Shown: piece after piece, positions 21,193-32,936 of the stretch
Position numbering within the stretch: position 1 is the stretch's first letter
Layout: the number at the start of each line of letters is the position of its first letter
NCBI GenBank assembly: GCA_009667805.1
Contig: CM019068.1
Location: 10,892,889 to 10,956,888, forward strand
Length of the DNA: 64,000 nt
Source of the DNA: Leptobrachium leishanense
Taxonomy: Eukaryota > Chordata > Amphibia > Anura > Megophryidae
Reading direction: 5' to 3'
Position numbers and translations under genes: made by a program
The notes under the pieces: generated by a model
What the model was told of the DNA's origin: nothing
The model's input: only the letters and a program-made list of their open reading frames with translations
The model's database searches: none

Positions 21193-22599
21193 GGATGCAC
21201 CCAGTGACACAAATAGAGGAAAATATCACACAATGGATGCGCCCAGTGACACATATAGAGGGAAATATCACACAATGGATGCGCCCAGTGACACATATAG
21301 AGGAAAATATCACACAATGGATGCACCCAGTGACACATATAGAGGAAATTATCACACAATGGATGCGCCCAGTGACACATATAGAGGAAAATATCACACA
21401 ATGGATGCACCCAGTGACACATATAGATGAAAATATCACATAATGGATGCACCCAGTGACACATATAGAGGAAAATATCACACAATGGATGCACCCAGTG
21501 ACACCTATAGAGGGAAATATCACACAATGGATGCACCCACTGACAAATATAGAGGAACATATCACACAATGGATGCACCCAGTGACACATATAGAGGAAA
21601 ATATCACACAATGGTTGCACCCAGTGACACATATAGAGGAACATATCACACAATGGATGCACCCAGTGACACATATAGAGGGAAATATCACACAATGGAT
21701 GCACCCAGTGACACATATAGAGGAAAATATCACACAATGGATGCCCCCAGTGACACATATAGGGGAAAATATCACACACTGGATGCACCCAGTGACACAT
21801 ATAGATTAAAATATCACACAATGGATGCACCCAGTGACACATATAGAGGAAAATATCACACAATGGATGCACCCAGTGACACATATAGAGGAAAATATCA
21901 CACAATGGATGCACCCAGTGACGCATATAGAGGAAAATATCACACAATGGATGCACCCAGTGACACATATAGAGGAAAATATCACACAATGGATGCACCC
22001 AGCGACACATATAGAGGAAAATATCACACAATGGATGCACCCAGTGACACATATAGAGGAAAATATCACACAATGGATGCACCAGTGACACATATAGAGG
22101 AAAATATCACACAATGGATGCACCCAGTGACACATATAGAGGAAAATATCACACAATGGATGCGCCCAGTGACACAAATAGAGGGAAATATCACACAATG
22201 GATGCACCCAGTGACACATATAGAGGAAAATATCACACAATGGATGCGCCCAGTGACACAAATAGAGGGAAATATCACACAATGGATGCACCCAGCGACA
22301 CATATAGATTAAAATATCACACAATGGATTCACCAGTGACACATAAAGAGGAAAATATCTCACAATGGATGCGCCCAGTGACACATATAGAGGGAAATAT
22401 CACACAATGGATGCACCCAGTGACACATATATAGAGGAAAATATCACACAATGGATGCACCCAGTGACACATATAGAGGAAAATATCACACAATGGATGC
22501 ACCCAGTGACACATATAGATTAAAATATCACACAATGGATGCGCCCAGTGACACATATAGAGGAAAATATCACACAATGGATGCGCTCAGTGACACATG
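21192..22599 (+). repeat. 42-bp satellite, array 1a (about 33 units)
   Basis: Tandem units reading GGATGCACCCAGTGACACAT then ATAGAGGAAAATATCACACA AT. Because 42 is a multiple of three, all frames stay open for long stretches (up to about 290 codons), which is an artefact. Variants include GCGCCC and ATTAAA units. The array is interrupted by a CR1 LINE at 22600 and resumes at 24597. Confidence 0.95.
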
Positions 22600-24510
22600 A
22601 TTAGATGGGCTAAACTAGAAAATGAAAAAGAAATAGCCAAAGAGAGCAAGACCAACCCTAAAAGATTCTTTAGGTACATAAATTCTAAAAAACCCAAGAG
22701 TGAAAATGTAGGTTCACTAAAATCTGAGTCAGGGTTATTGTTAACTGAAGATCAGGATAAGGCAGAAATTTTAAATGATTATTTTTCTTCAGTATTTATC
22801 AAAGAGAAACCTATAACAGGAGACAGGAAATTCATTAATAAAAACTTACTAATACAAAGTGACTGGTTGACTCAGGACAAGGTTTTACACAAATTAAACG
22901 ATGTGAATGTGAATAAAGCCCCAGGGCCAGATGGAATTCACCCGCGAGTACTAAGAGAGCTATGTGTTGAAATATGTAAACCTCTGTTCTTAATCTTTCA
23001 AGATTCTTTCCTTTCAGGAATAGTACCAGAGGATTGGAGAAAAGCTGACGTGTTCCCTATATTTAAGAAAGGTTTAAAATTTGTGCCTGGGAATTATAGA
23101 CCTGTGAGCTTAACATCTGTGGCTGGGAAAGTATTTGAGGGGTTACTAAGGGATAATATTCAGGAATTTATTGGCAGGTATAATGTAATTGGCAAAAATC
23201 AGCATGGTTTCATGAAACACAGATCATGTCAGACTAATCTAATTACGTTCTATGAGGAAGTAAGTAGAAGTATAGATCAGGGGTCGCAGTGGATGTGATT
23301 TACTTAGATTTTGCCAAAGCTTTCGACACAGTTCCACACAAAAGGTTACTACTTAAATTAAGAAAAAATGGTCTAGATGAAAATACTTGTTCTTGGATAG
23401 AAAACTGGCTAAAAGATAGGGTACAGAGAGTGGTCATAAATGGTACATTTTCAAGATGGACACCAGTGGTAAGTGGTGTCCCTCAGGGGTCTGTTATAGG
23501 ACCAATACTATTCAATTATTTATAAATGACCTTGAGATAGGCATTGAAAGTCATGTATCAGTGTTTGCAGATGACACAAAGCTAGGAAAAGTAATACAAT
23601 GTGAGCAGGATGTTACTTCGCTGCCGAGGGATTTAGATAGATTGGGGGACTGGGCACTTAAATGGCAGATGAAATTTAATCTAGATAAATGTAAAGTTAT
23701 GCACTTTGGAGTGAAGAACACACAAGTAATTTATACCCTAAATGGTACGGAGTTAGGGAAATCCAAGCAGGAGAAGGATTTGGGAATAATCATAGACTTC
23801 AAACTAAGTAACAATGTGCAATGTCAAACAGCAGCCGCCAAGGCCAGCAAAGTACTGGCATGCATTAAAAGGGGAGTTCACTCTCGGGATGAAAACATAA
23901 TTTTGAGCCTGTATAAATCAATGGTCAGGCCGCACCTTGAATATGCCGTGTGATTTTGGGCACCTGTCTTAAAAAAAGATATTATATCGTTAGAAAAAGT
24001 GCAGAGACGGGCAAATAAATTAAAAAGGGAATGGAAGGGTTAAGTTATGAGGAAAGACTAACAAGCTTAAACCTGTTTAGTTTAGAGAAAAGGCGCCTTA
24101 GAGGGATCTGATAACCTATATAAATATATACGGGGCCATTATCAACCATTGTCTGATAACCTATTCATTAACAGGACTATACACAGGACACGGGTCATCA
24201 ATTTAGACTGGAAGAAAGAAAATTTAGCTTAAAGCATAGGAAGGGTTATTTTACGGTGAGAACAATAAAGCTGTGGAATTCTCTGCCTGTTGAGGTGGTT
24301 GGGTCAGAGTCTGTACAGACTTTTAAGAAGCGACTGGATGACTTCCTGCAGACACAGAATATTAAGGTTATAATATTTAATATGTGGGTAAAAGCTTCTT
24401 GATCCAAGGAGAAATCTGACGCCATCTGGGGGCAAGAAGGAATTTTTTCCCAGTATGTTGCATATTGGCAAGCATTCAGACTGGGTTTTTTTGCCTTATT
24501 TTGGATCAAC
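22600..24510 (+). pseudogene. CR1 ORF2 reverse transcriptase, frameshifted
   Basis: Readable in three frames: to 23298, then 23289-23525, then 23456-23953. Motifs in order: KAPGPDGIHPRVLRE (about 22915), NYRPVSLTS (about 23092), [13 protein letters not shown] (about 23300), [13 protein letters not shown] (about 23475), and the catalytic FADDTKLG (about 23564). An in-frame TGA at about 23951 (in place of a Trp codon) and later indels end the product before the C-terminal region, which is still recognisable to about 24360. The catalytic residues remain, but at least three lesions make it non-functional. Confidence 0.88.
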
Positions 24511-24596
24511 AGCAGTAGGTTATGTGGGAGAGGCTGAACCCGATGGACGCATGTCTTTTTTCAGCCTATATAACTATGTAACTATGTAACTATGTA
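22600..24596 (+). mobile_element. CR1-clade LINE inserted in the 42-bp satellite
   Basis: The satellite breaks within a unit at about 22599. The inserted sequence encodes a CR1-type reverse transcriptase and ends with three copies of an 8-bp repeat (ACTATGTA) at about 24570-24594, the terminal repeat type characteristic of CR1. The satellite resumes at 24597. The copy is 5'-truncated, with no endonuclease domain. Its 3' part contains RTIKLWNSLPVEVVG (about 24260), homologous to the region from which the 56-bp array at 54.8 kb seems to derive. Confidence 0.88.
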
Positions 24597-24745
24597 ACAT
24601 ATAGATTAAAATATCACACAATGGATGCACCCAGTGACACATATAGAGGAAAATATCACACAATGGATGCACCCAGTGACACATATAGAGGAAAATATCA
24701 CACAATGGATGCACCCAGTGACACATATATAGGAAAATATTTTCT
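24597..24745 (+). repeat. 42-bp satellite, array 1b
   Basis: Just over three further units continue the array after the CR1 insertion, ending in ATATATAGGAAAATATTTTC. Confidence 0.9.
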
Positions 24746-24830
24746 TAACTAAACGTACAAGTGAAAAACAAAACATAAGATATCAGCAACATCAAATAAA
24801 CACAATAAGGACGTTTCATTTTTTTTGTTT
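24746..24830. repeat. Satellite-flanking sequence shared with 40800-40905
   Basis: Blocks TTTTCTTAACTAAACGTAC, GTGAAAAACAAAACA, AAGATATCAGCAACAT and AATAAACACAATAAGGAC match in order the reverse complement of 40820-40905. The 42-bp satellite is thus part of a larger repeated unit present at both loci. Confidence 0.75.
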
Positions 24831-25864
24831 TTACTGGCCCTTTAATATTTCAGAATAGATTAGGACTTGGCGTGATGGGGCGCACTGACCCTTTGACTGG
24901 CTAAAGTGTGGCAGATCAATCAGGGGCAGCTGTTAAAGGGCCAAAACCACCAAATAATGAATTGTCTTTATTGTGGCTGGACTCTGACCAGGCCGCAGAC
25001 TAGGCACGAGCAGGACAGGGCTCCACCATTCTGGTGGCTGGCCGATGATGTTACTGGTGTCCTGGTTGGCACGAGAGGAGCTACAGGGTACATTTGTGTT
25101 GGACCCAGATTTGTAACCCTGACATTATTTATTACCACCTACCCCGACCTCACATTGTGGGTCACCCCTTGGTCTGGCCCTATATGTCTCTATAGCACCG
25201 GTTGTACATCCCTTTGAGCGCCTTTTCCCCCTTTCTCTTGGGGAACCCGACAGACCGCTTCGTGGTTCATCTCTGCTGGAGGAGACCTCTTAAAGCAAAG
25301 AGCGCTGCAGAAAGGACTTAAAAAAAAATCATAAAATGAAGAGTCTGAGCTGAAATAAATTTCTTGCGAGCGTCCTGGAGGTTGTCACGGAGCCAAGAAT
25401 GAGGAGAGATATATCAAGAAACCTAATCTAATAACCGCCGTCAGCTCAAATAACATCGCGACTCTCCCACTTACGAAGCCTCCCAGGACGCGCTCGCACC
25501 GAGGATTTGCTTAGTTTATTAGTTTTTAGGTTTGTCAAATAAGATGTTTCCACTAATGTAATTCTTTCATTGTGCTTTTCCCAAATAAAGTTGATTTTTC
25601 TCTCTTTTGTTCTCTTTTTTTAAGTAAGAGCCGGATTCAATCTGCACCTCGCGCAGTGATCCCGCCTGATGCTCAGTCACAAAGGCAAGAGCTAGAAATC
25701 AAATAATACCGGCTATATGTAAGGGAAAATTATTATTAAATATATTTTCTCTCTTTATGTAGAAATCTAATGGCAAGAAGGAATGAAGAAAGTATCTGTA
25801 CGCCCTTTATTTAAGATGACGCTAGCAATCTTTTTCCAATTAACGGAGGAAACTGGCGTACGGT
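24831..25864. other. Intergenic sequence, nothing recognised
   Basis: No gene or repeat boundary was identified. An AATAAA word occurs at 25584, but no upstream coding sequence supports a transcript end. May be unique host DNA. Confidence 0.4.
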
Positions 25865-26050
25865 TACAGTTACAGCATTTACATAGCGCCAACAGATTCC
25901 TTTACAATGGGGAAGCACAAACATGAGACATAATAAATAATGATACATGAGGAAGAGATGACCCTACCTGTAGGATAATTGCCCTGCTGATACAGCACAT
26001 ATACAGGTGCTCAGCCAGAAGTCCCATGAGCTTTCAATCTAATGGACAAA
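25865..26050 (-). mobile_element. L2-like 3' fragment, antisense
   Basis: Starts with TTACATAGCGCCAACAGATT, the reverse complement of an L2-like tail. It runs through CCCATGAGCTTTCAATCTAA, the counterpart of the L2 antisense word GAGCTTACAATCTA that forms the 59-kb array. Confidence 0.55.
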
Positions 26051-26169
26051 GGTAAGTGAAACAAAAGGGAGCAGGGTGAGTGTGGAGCTGGTGACCAGAT
26101 ACAATATAACAGGAAATGCATGGGAAAGAACCAGACGTTTAGGTTAGGTGAGGGTAATCAGATTCAGAA

Positions 26170-26960
26170 GTGCAAGCAGCTGGAAGGGAGAGTATATAAG
26201 ATTAGGACAAGGACTGGGTTGGAGGTTATAGGTTTAAGACACGAACTGGGTAGGAGGTTGTAGGATTAGGACACGGACTGGGTGGAAGGTTGTAGGATTA
26301 TGACAAGGACTGGGTGGGAGGTTGTAGAATTAGGACAAGGACTGGTTGGGAGGTTGTAGGATTATGACAAGGATTTGGTTGGAGATTATAGGATTAAGAC
26401 ATGGACTGGGTGGGAGGTTGTAGAATTAGGACAAGGACTGGGTTGGAGTTTAAAGGATTAGGACAAGGAGTGGGTGGGAGGTTATAGGATCAAGACATTG
26501 ACTCAGTGAGAGGTCGTAGAATTAAGACAAGGAAAGGATGGGAGGTTGTAGGATTAAGACACAGACTGGGTGGAAGGTTGTAGGATTAAAACACGGACTG
26601 GATGGGAGGTTGTAGGATTAAGACACAGACTGTGTGGGAGGTTGTAGGATTAAAACACGGACTGGGTGGAAGGTTGTAGGATTAAGACACGGACTGGGTG
26701 GAAGGTTGTAGGATTAAGACACGGACTGGGTGGAAGGTTGTAGGATTAAGACACGGACTGGGTGGAAGGTTGTAGGATTAAGACACAGACTGGATGGGAG
26801 GTTGTAGGATTAAGACACAGACTGGGTGGGAGGTTGTAGGATTAAAACACGGACTGGGTGGAAGGTTGTAGGATTAAGACACGGACTGGGTGGAAGGTTG
26901 TAGGATTAAGACACAGACTGGATGGGAGGTTGCAAGATTAGGAAAAGGACTGGGTGGGAG
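26170..26960. repeat. 32-bp minisatellite, about 24 units
   Basis: Units of the form GGATTAAGACACGGACTGGG plus TGGAAGGTTGTA, with a 32-bp spacing seen clearly at 26641 and 26673. The left part is more diverged (GGATTAGGACAAGG variants) and the right part more homogeneous. Confidence 0.88.
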
Positions 26961-27270
26961 GGTGGGCCTGCAGAGTGGAAACTAATCGAGGTGCTTGGAG
27001 GGTGACTAAGGAAGATTTGGGGCAAGTTCTCCATATTATATGGTTACAATGATCATTCTGTATCTCCAGTTCCACATTATTTAAACTCTTGTCATGACTT
27101 AGTCTGAGAGAGTCCCTGGTGGCTCTATAGAGTCCTTGAGGCCTTGGATTCAGGTGCTCGAACCTGGCCTCATCCCCGTGGCTAATGGCAGCCTCCAAAA
27201 CATGGCGCCTGGTGGCATTTTAGCTGTATCACCATGTCATTGTGTTGTGAGGATGGAGGCAGAAGACTAA
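26961..27270. other. Intergenic sequence, nothing recognised
   Basis: No gene was seen. A short minus-strand tRNA B-box resemblance was considered and rejected. Confidence 0.4.
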
Positions 27271-27452
27271 CAGGGTTATTCAGAGAGCGGTGAAAAGCAG
27301 GAGAATGACTGGAGAATGGAAAATTCTAAGTCAAAATAGCCGATTTGGAAAGTGAGATGAATGGGAGAATTTGTCTGGTTTGTATATTTTGACTTAGAAT
27401 TTTCCATTCTCCACTCATTCTCCTGCTTTTCACCTCTCTTTGAAAAACCCTG
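27271..27452. mobile_element. Foldback MITE (182 bp)
   Basis: The left arm begins CAGGGTTATTCAGAGAG and the right arm ends CTCTCTTTGAAAAACCCTG, giving arms of about 70 bp. Inner arms pair through GAATGGAAAATTCTAAGTC and GACTTAGAATTTTCCATTC. Its ends resemble those of the 11206-12942 element, so both may use the same unidentified transposase. No coding capacity; no clear target duplication. Confidence 0.75.
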
Positions 27453-27519
27453 ATGGTGAATGATCCTCAAATCAACCAAGAATGCGTCCAGCATGGACAT
27501 ATGTCTGACATCTGGTAGG

Positions 27520-27825
27520 GAAGCCTACCACCCGACTCTGTAACAAGACATCCGACCGACCCAAAAACAGTCCTCACCTCTCCCTGCATTAACTCATCAC
27601 TGCAGTCCCCCCCTCCTGTTTCTAATCCCCTCACCATCTAGATTCTAAATTCCCACGAGAATAGAGTCCTCCTCATATCCTCATGTATCTACTGGCAGGA
27701 ATACTGACCTGTCTCCTGTATGTATTGTAGAATTGTCCTGTCTTTACCCATTACACCTTGTACAGCGCTGCGGAATGTGTTGGCGCTTAATAAATAATAA
27801 TAATAATAATAATAATAATCGCTAG
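27520..27825 (+). mobile_element. L2 LINE 3' end fragment
   Basis: Starts at GGGAAGCCTACCACCC, the last coding bases of L2 ORF2 (compare 7553). It runs through the 3' UTR to GCGCTGCGGAATGTGTTGG and CTTAATAAATAA, then a (TAA)n run. A severely 5'-truncated insertion of the family at 5827-7799. Confidence 0.85.
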
Positions 27826-28059
27826 TGATGGGGGACATTAAAAACAAAGAACAAAAATGTTGTGGAAAAATAAAGACATTTCTGTCCAAAAAGGACACAA
27901 GATAATCAAAGAGCTTCAGTCAATAGAAAAACAAGTCACATATATCTACCATGAACCTGGGGGTTCCATGGAATCTACCCCTCCAAGTGAAATAGTGAAA
28001 GTATCTCCATAAAGGAATCAAAGAATTACATTTGTTGATCTGCCCAACGTCTGCAAAGA

Positions 28060-28927
28060 CTCAACTGTCATCTACGTAGACAACGCCATAATCTATACCA
28101 GGAAACCAAATCTCCCGCAGCTGGAGGCCGTGCTGCATGAACAATTCACAGAGGGAGAAAAGAGGATCAGAGATAACAAAGTTTTTCTAAATACAAAACT
28201 GTTACAATGCTCTTTGGAACAAAATATGAACTACATAAATTGCAAACTCCCCATCTACGTGTCAGGACAAAATCAAATGGCAGCTGACCACAGTCACTTC
28301 TCTCAAATATCTAGGTATGTGGTTAGACCCTAATCTATCCTTTGGCCCCACATCAAAAAACTCTCATCTAAACTTTACACCAAACTAGGTGCCCTGTACA
28401 GAAACAAATCCTGCCTGAGCCCCGCGGTAAGAAAAAAGATTGTACAACAAATACTTATGCCGGCTATTGATTACGGAGATGTAGTGTATGCAGGGGCCCC
28501 GCAAACACACCTTCATAAACTTACCACATTGTATAACTCATTCTGTCGCTTTGTGCTACAATGTAACTACACGACCCACCATTGTAACATGTTAAAAGAG
28601 CTAAACTGGCCGTCGCTGGAATCTAGACGCACCCTTCACCTTTCCAACCTGTTGTTTAAGAGCTTTTCTGGGAAGCTACCACCCTACCTGAATAGACTGC
28701 TTCCCACAGCAGTTCCCTCATCCTATAACCTCCGATCCAGGACCAGCACCTTACTTGCAATAACACAATACAAAAAGAAAATGGCTCGATCCTCATTTTC
28801 CTACAGAGCACCGCAAATATGGAACAACCTCCCAGACGCCATCAAATCTTCCCCCAGTCCAAAGTCTCTTAAGGGATCTCTATTAACATACCTCAATACA
28901 GAATGCACCTGTAAACATGTAACATAG
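28060..28927 (+). pseudogene. LINE ORF2 C-terminal region
   Basis: A decayed polymerase segment reads VIYVDNAIIYT (about 28070), equivalent to the YADDT.IY catalytic site but with the key aspartates altered. A stop codon interrupts near 28332. From 28457 a clean frame of 156 codons gives the conserved C terminus, with YNLRSRTS (about 28725), SYRAPQIWNNLP (about 28800) and SLKGSLLTYLN. The stop TAG at about 28925 lies inside the first unit of the 39-bp array. The reverse transcriptase would have been inactive. Confidence 0.75.
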
Positions 28928-29478
28928 TGACTATATACAGAATGCACCTGTAAACATGTAACAGTGACTATAAACAGAATGCACCTGTAAACATGTAACA
29001 CAGTGACTATATACAGAATGCACCTGTAAACATGTAACACAGTGACTATATACAGAATGCTCCTGTAAACATGTAACATAGTGACTATAAACAGAATGCA
29101 CCTGTAAACATGTAACACAGTGACTATATACAGAATGCACCTGTAAACATGTAACACAGTGACTATATACAGAATGCACCTGTAAACATGTAACCTAGTG
29201 ACTATATACAGAATGCACCTGTAAACATGTAACATAGTGACTATATACAGAATGCGCCTGTAAACATGTAACACAGTGACTATATACAGAATGCACCTGT
29301 AAACATGTAACATAGTGACTATATACAGAATGCACCTGTAAACATGTAACAGTGACTATATACAGAATGCGCCTGTAAACATGTAACACAGTGACTATAT
29401 ACAGAATGTGCCTGTAAACATGTAACAGTGACTATATACAGAATGCGCCTGTAAACATGTAACACAGTGACTATATTT
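28893..29478 (+). repeat. 39-bp minisatellite, about 15 units
   Basis: Unit CAGAATGCACCTGTAAACAT then GTAACACAGTGACTATATA. The first unit includes the final codons and stop of the LINE ORF. Some units lack two bases (37 bp, GTAACAGTGACT). Confidence 0.92.
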
Positions 29479-29655
29479 CCTACATATTTATTTTCTATGT
29501 TAATCTGTATATTTGTTTTTAATATCTTGCATTTTATTACTTTGTATTTATGTAACAATTCAATATTCTTGAACCCAGGACAAACTGAAAACCAGAAAAA
29601 TCTCAATGTATCCGTCCTGATAAAATACTTTATAGATAAATAAATAATTTGTATC

Positions 29656-30491
29656 ATGACGAGGTGCAGGCCCAATGGGCTTATTGATTTCTTTCACCTG
29701 GAACACTCTATGCTCCTATATTCCTCCCGACTTCTCATAATCACCACTAATCATCGCATTTTTCAAAACATGAACGCGTTCGTCTGGAGGTTTCCTTCTT
29801 TCCCAGAGCCATTAGTTAAACATTGTATCAAGATGTTCTCTTAATGTATTCCATGGTGTGAGCGCCGCGCCGAGCCCGGAGATTAAACAGTAATCATGAA
29901 GCTACTCCTCATCCTCTCCTGACTCCTTGCTTCGATCTCATGTCCCCGAACTTCAAGAAGTCGTCTTCAATTTTCTTTGGTTTCCTAACTTCTCCGAGAG
30001 ATCGTATAATCCCCGCTCTATAAAGGAGGAAGCAGTTGCCTTGTTATCCCATTTTATGTCTCATAAATCGCAGCAGTGTTTTATACACCTACAGCCCACA
30101 AATCTTACGCTTTAAGTGCACAGTGTGTCATTGTCTCCTGGGAGCGTTGTACTGGAAGCTGGCCCAGCCGGATCACAGCCTGCATGCATGATGGGCCTCT
30201 TCCTACAGTTTTCTGTAAGGGATCACGTCGTGAAGCTTGGGGGTCGTGTGGGTCACCACGTGGCCTGTTTGTGCCAGAGCTTTGATTCATCTACGAGCCT
30301 CCTCTTGTGTTAGCTACAATGTGTAGATTTTGTCCCCTGGGGAACTGGAAGACACGTACAAGAGGGTCATGGCGTCCTCTCTTTCAAGGTGGCATCGAAA
30401 CACTGCATTGATAAAATATATCGATCTCTGGGTTCAGGGGCCGATTGCTACTTAGTAAATAGCCTATTATTATTCAGATTATCTCGATGAT
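29656..30491. other. Intergenic sequence, nothing recognised
   Basis: No gene or repeat boundary was found between the LINE and the DIRS element. Short open frames (60-70 codons) have no recognisable domain. May be unique host DNA. Confidence 0.4.
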
Positions 30492-30499
30492 ACACCAAG

Positions 30500-30720
30500 A
30501 CACGGAGGTGAATATTATGCTAAACTCTTCTTTACTGTACCATGAGCAGCATAGAAATATACAATAAAGTTTTTGAATTTGACTAAAAGAAAAAAGTTTT
30601 TTGTATACATCAGATAATTAACAGAAACCAATCACAATAGGATAGTCCAAGTTGGAGTCAATCAGCAGCCAACATAGGCTATATATCCAGAAACTGCCTC
30701 ACTATCTTCCTCTTTTCTTT
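30500..30720 (+). repeat. DIRS left inverted terminal repeat
   Basis: Matches the reverse complement of 40356-40575 at well over 90% by eye, from GACACGGAGG through CAATAAAGTTTTTGAATTTG and GGCTATATATCCAGAAACTG to CTTCCTCTTTTCTT. Confidence 0.9.
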
Positions 30721-31268
30721 GCTGCTAGCGTTCAGCTAAGTACTTTTCGTTTATTCCCTGAGTATTTGTGTTTACGCGCAATATTTCTTTGTTTTCTCCT
30801 CTGGTGTAACAATTTGTCGCCAGCTTATTTCTCATTGCTTTAACATTACTAAGTGTCTAGCGCGGCTGCACCTGCTCTGCAGTGAGCGGTCAGTGTCATT
30901 TGCAGAAGGGGCGCGGTTTCCCGCCATTTTCTGAGGAGGCAGATTTTTTCTCTTTCTCCTCATGCATATGTAATTCCCTCAGACCGCGGTCTTCGCGCTG
31001 AGGAGAAAAAGTCGTATTGCTACAGTTTTGCCAGCTTTCCAGGCGACTTTTAGCAGAGTTTTTTCAAGTGCCTAATGTCAGACATAGGAACCCCTGAGGC
31101 TTGCATGGGTGCTAACCAAAAACCCTCTACCTCCGCCGAGGTTATGTCTGCAATTGCATTAATGTCCTCAAACTTTGAGAACACACTGCTAAAGGCTAAT
31201 AAAACTTCTGACCCAAACCCAGATGCTGCTAGACCTCAGACTGGTACTGGTTGGCCCATGAGGGTGGG

Positions 31269-32936
31269 CAGTGGCGTCACTAGGGTTGGTGTCACCCGGT
31301 GCGGTAACTTATGGCGTCACCCCCCCCGAGTTTTACAGATTTTTTTTAACTACTCTTACTCCTAAATCAGTACTCCCATATAACACTGAATGCTCATACA
31401 CACAGCGCACATTACTGTGAGGTTTATTGCTGTGGAGCTCTCTCATATGCTCACACAACTTTTTGCCAGCTGCCAGCAAGTACGATGCCTGTTCGAAGGC
31501 AGTGAAAGCACACATGGATATATATTGCCCCCATCAGCTCTGGATATATTGCCCCAGCAGCTCTGGATATATATTGCCCCCAGCAGCTCACCCATGGATA
31601 TATATTGCCCCAGCTGACATATGGATATATTGCGCCTCAGCTCACACATGGATATATTGCCCCAGACCAGCTCACACATAGATATATTGCCCCAGACCAG
31701 CTCACACATGGATATTGCCCCAGCTCTTATGGATACTGCCCCCAGCACACATGGATATGCCCCAGCTCCTCTCATGGATATTGCCCCAGCTCCTCTCATG
31801 GATATTGCCCCAGCTCCTCTCATGGATTTTGCCCCAGCTCCTCTCATGGATTTTGCCCCAGCTCATGGATATGCCCCAGCTCATGGATATGCCCCAGCAC
31901 CTCATGGATTTGCCCCAGCTCCTCTCATGGATTTTGCCCCAGCACATGGATATGCCCCAGCTCATGGATATTGCCCCAGCTCATGGATATGCCCCAGCAC
32001 CTCATGGATTTGCCCCAGTACCTCATGGATATGCCCCAGAAGCTCATGGATATGCCCCAGCAGCTCATGGATTTGCCCCAGCACCTCATGGATTTGCCCC
32101 AGCAGCTCATGGATTTGCCCCAGCAGCTCATGGATATGCCCCAGCACCTAATGGATTTGCCCCAGGAGCTCATGGATATGCCCCAGCACCTCATGGATAT
32201 GCCCCAGCACCTCATGGATTTGCCCCAGCACCTCATGGATATGCCCCAGCACCTCATGGATTTGCCCCAGCACCTCATGGATAATGCCCCAGCAGCTCAT
32301 GGATTTGCCCCAGCAGCTCATGGATACGCCCCAGCAGCTCATGGATTTGCCCCAGCAGCTCATGGATACGCCCCAGCACCTCATGGATTTGCCCCAGCAC
32401 CTCATGGATACTGCCCCAGCAGCTCATGGATTTGCCCCAGCACCTCATGGATACTGCCCCAGCAGCTCATGGATTTGCCCCAGCAGCTCATGGATTTGCC
32501 CCAGCACCTCATGGATTTGCCCAGCAACCTCATGGATAATGCCCCAGCAGCTCATGGATTTGCCCCAGCAGCTCATGGATTTGCCCCAGCAGCTCATGGA
32601 TATGCCCCAGCAGCTCATGGATAATGCACCAGATGGATACTGCCCCAGCTCCTCATGGATATGCCCCAGCTCACCTCCGCCGCGTTTTTCGCTCCCTCAG
32701 AGCGTCCGGCGGTGCGCATCTTGGGCGCTCGCCAGGGGGAGCCACGTGACCAGCCGCGATTGGCTGGTGACGTGTTTCCTCCAGGCGAGCGCCGAAGCTG
32801 CATGCTTCGGACGCTCGCAGGGAGCGAATACGCGGCGGAGGGTGTGACACCCGCCCTTAGGGTGACGGTGTCACCCTAAAGGCGGGTGTCACCTGGTGCG
32901 GGCCGCACCCCCCGCCCCCACGTTACGACGCCAGTG
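31269..32936. mobile_element. hAT non-autonomous element 1 (1668 bp)
   Basis: Termini CAGTGGCGTC and GACGCCAGTG are inverted repeats with one mismatch. They are flanked by the 8-bp direct repeat AGGGTGGG (31261-31268 and 32937-32944), diagnostic for hAT. It contains a 21-bp minisatellite over most of its length, and near its right end a hairpin at 32844-32892. No transposase coding. Inserted in the DIRS gag-like ORF. Confidence 0.88.
31500..32670. repeat. 21-bp minisatellite inside hAT element 1
   Basis: About 55 units around CCCCAGCAGCTCATGGATTT G, with variants CACCTCATGG and CTCCTCTCATGG; left units are longer (GATATATTGCCCC). Lengths of 20 and 21 bp alternate. Long open frames of Pro/Gln/Met/Asp or His/Gly/Ala repeats are artefacts. 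Confidence 0.92.

Larger units (their letters stand above)
28060..29655 (+). mobile_element. Second L2-like LINE fragment with expanded 3' end
   Basis: The C-terminal half of a LINE ORF2, a 39-bp tandem array, and a 3' UTR (AATCTCAATGTATCCGTCC, then ATAAAATACTTTATAG and AAATAAATAA). The 3' UTR differs from that of the 5.8-kb L2, so this is a separate family. The array lies where the element originally had one copy of the sequence. Confidence 0.75.

Noticed and set aside
21134..22577. Open frames up to 301 codons in all frames on both strands
   Set aside because: Consequence of a 42-bp unit (multiple of three) without stop codons; not genes.
27140..27200. tRNA-like B-box on the minus strand (GGTTCGAGCACC) with an A-box-like word upstream
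   Set aside because: Box spacing is too short for a tRNA or tRNA-derived SINE, and no cloverleaf could be drawn.
31605..32847. 339-codon frame of Pro/Gln/Leu/Met/Asp repeats
   Set aside because: Lies in the 21-bp minisatellite of a hAT element, with parallel open frames on both strands.
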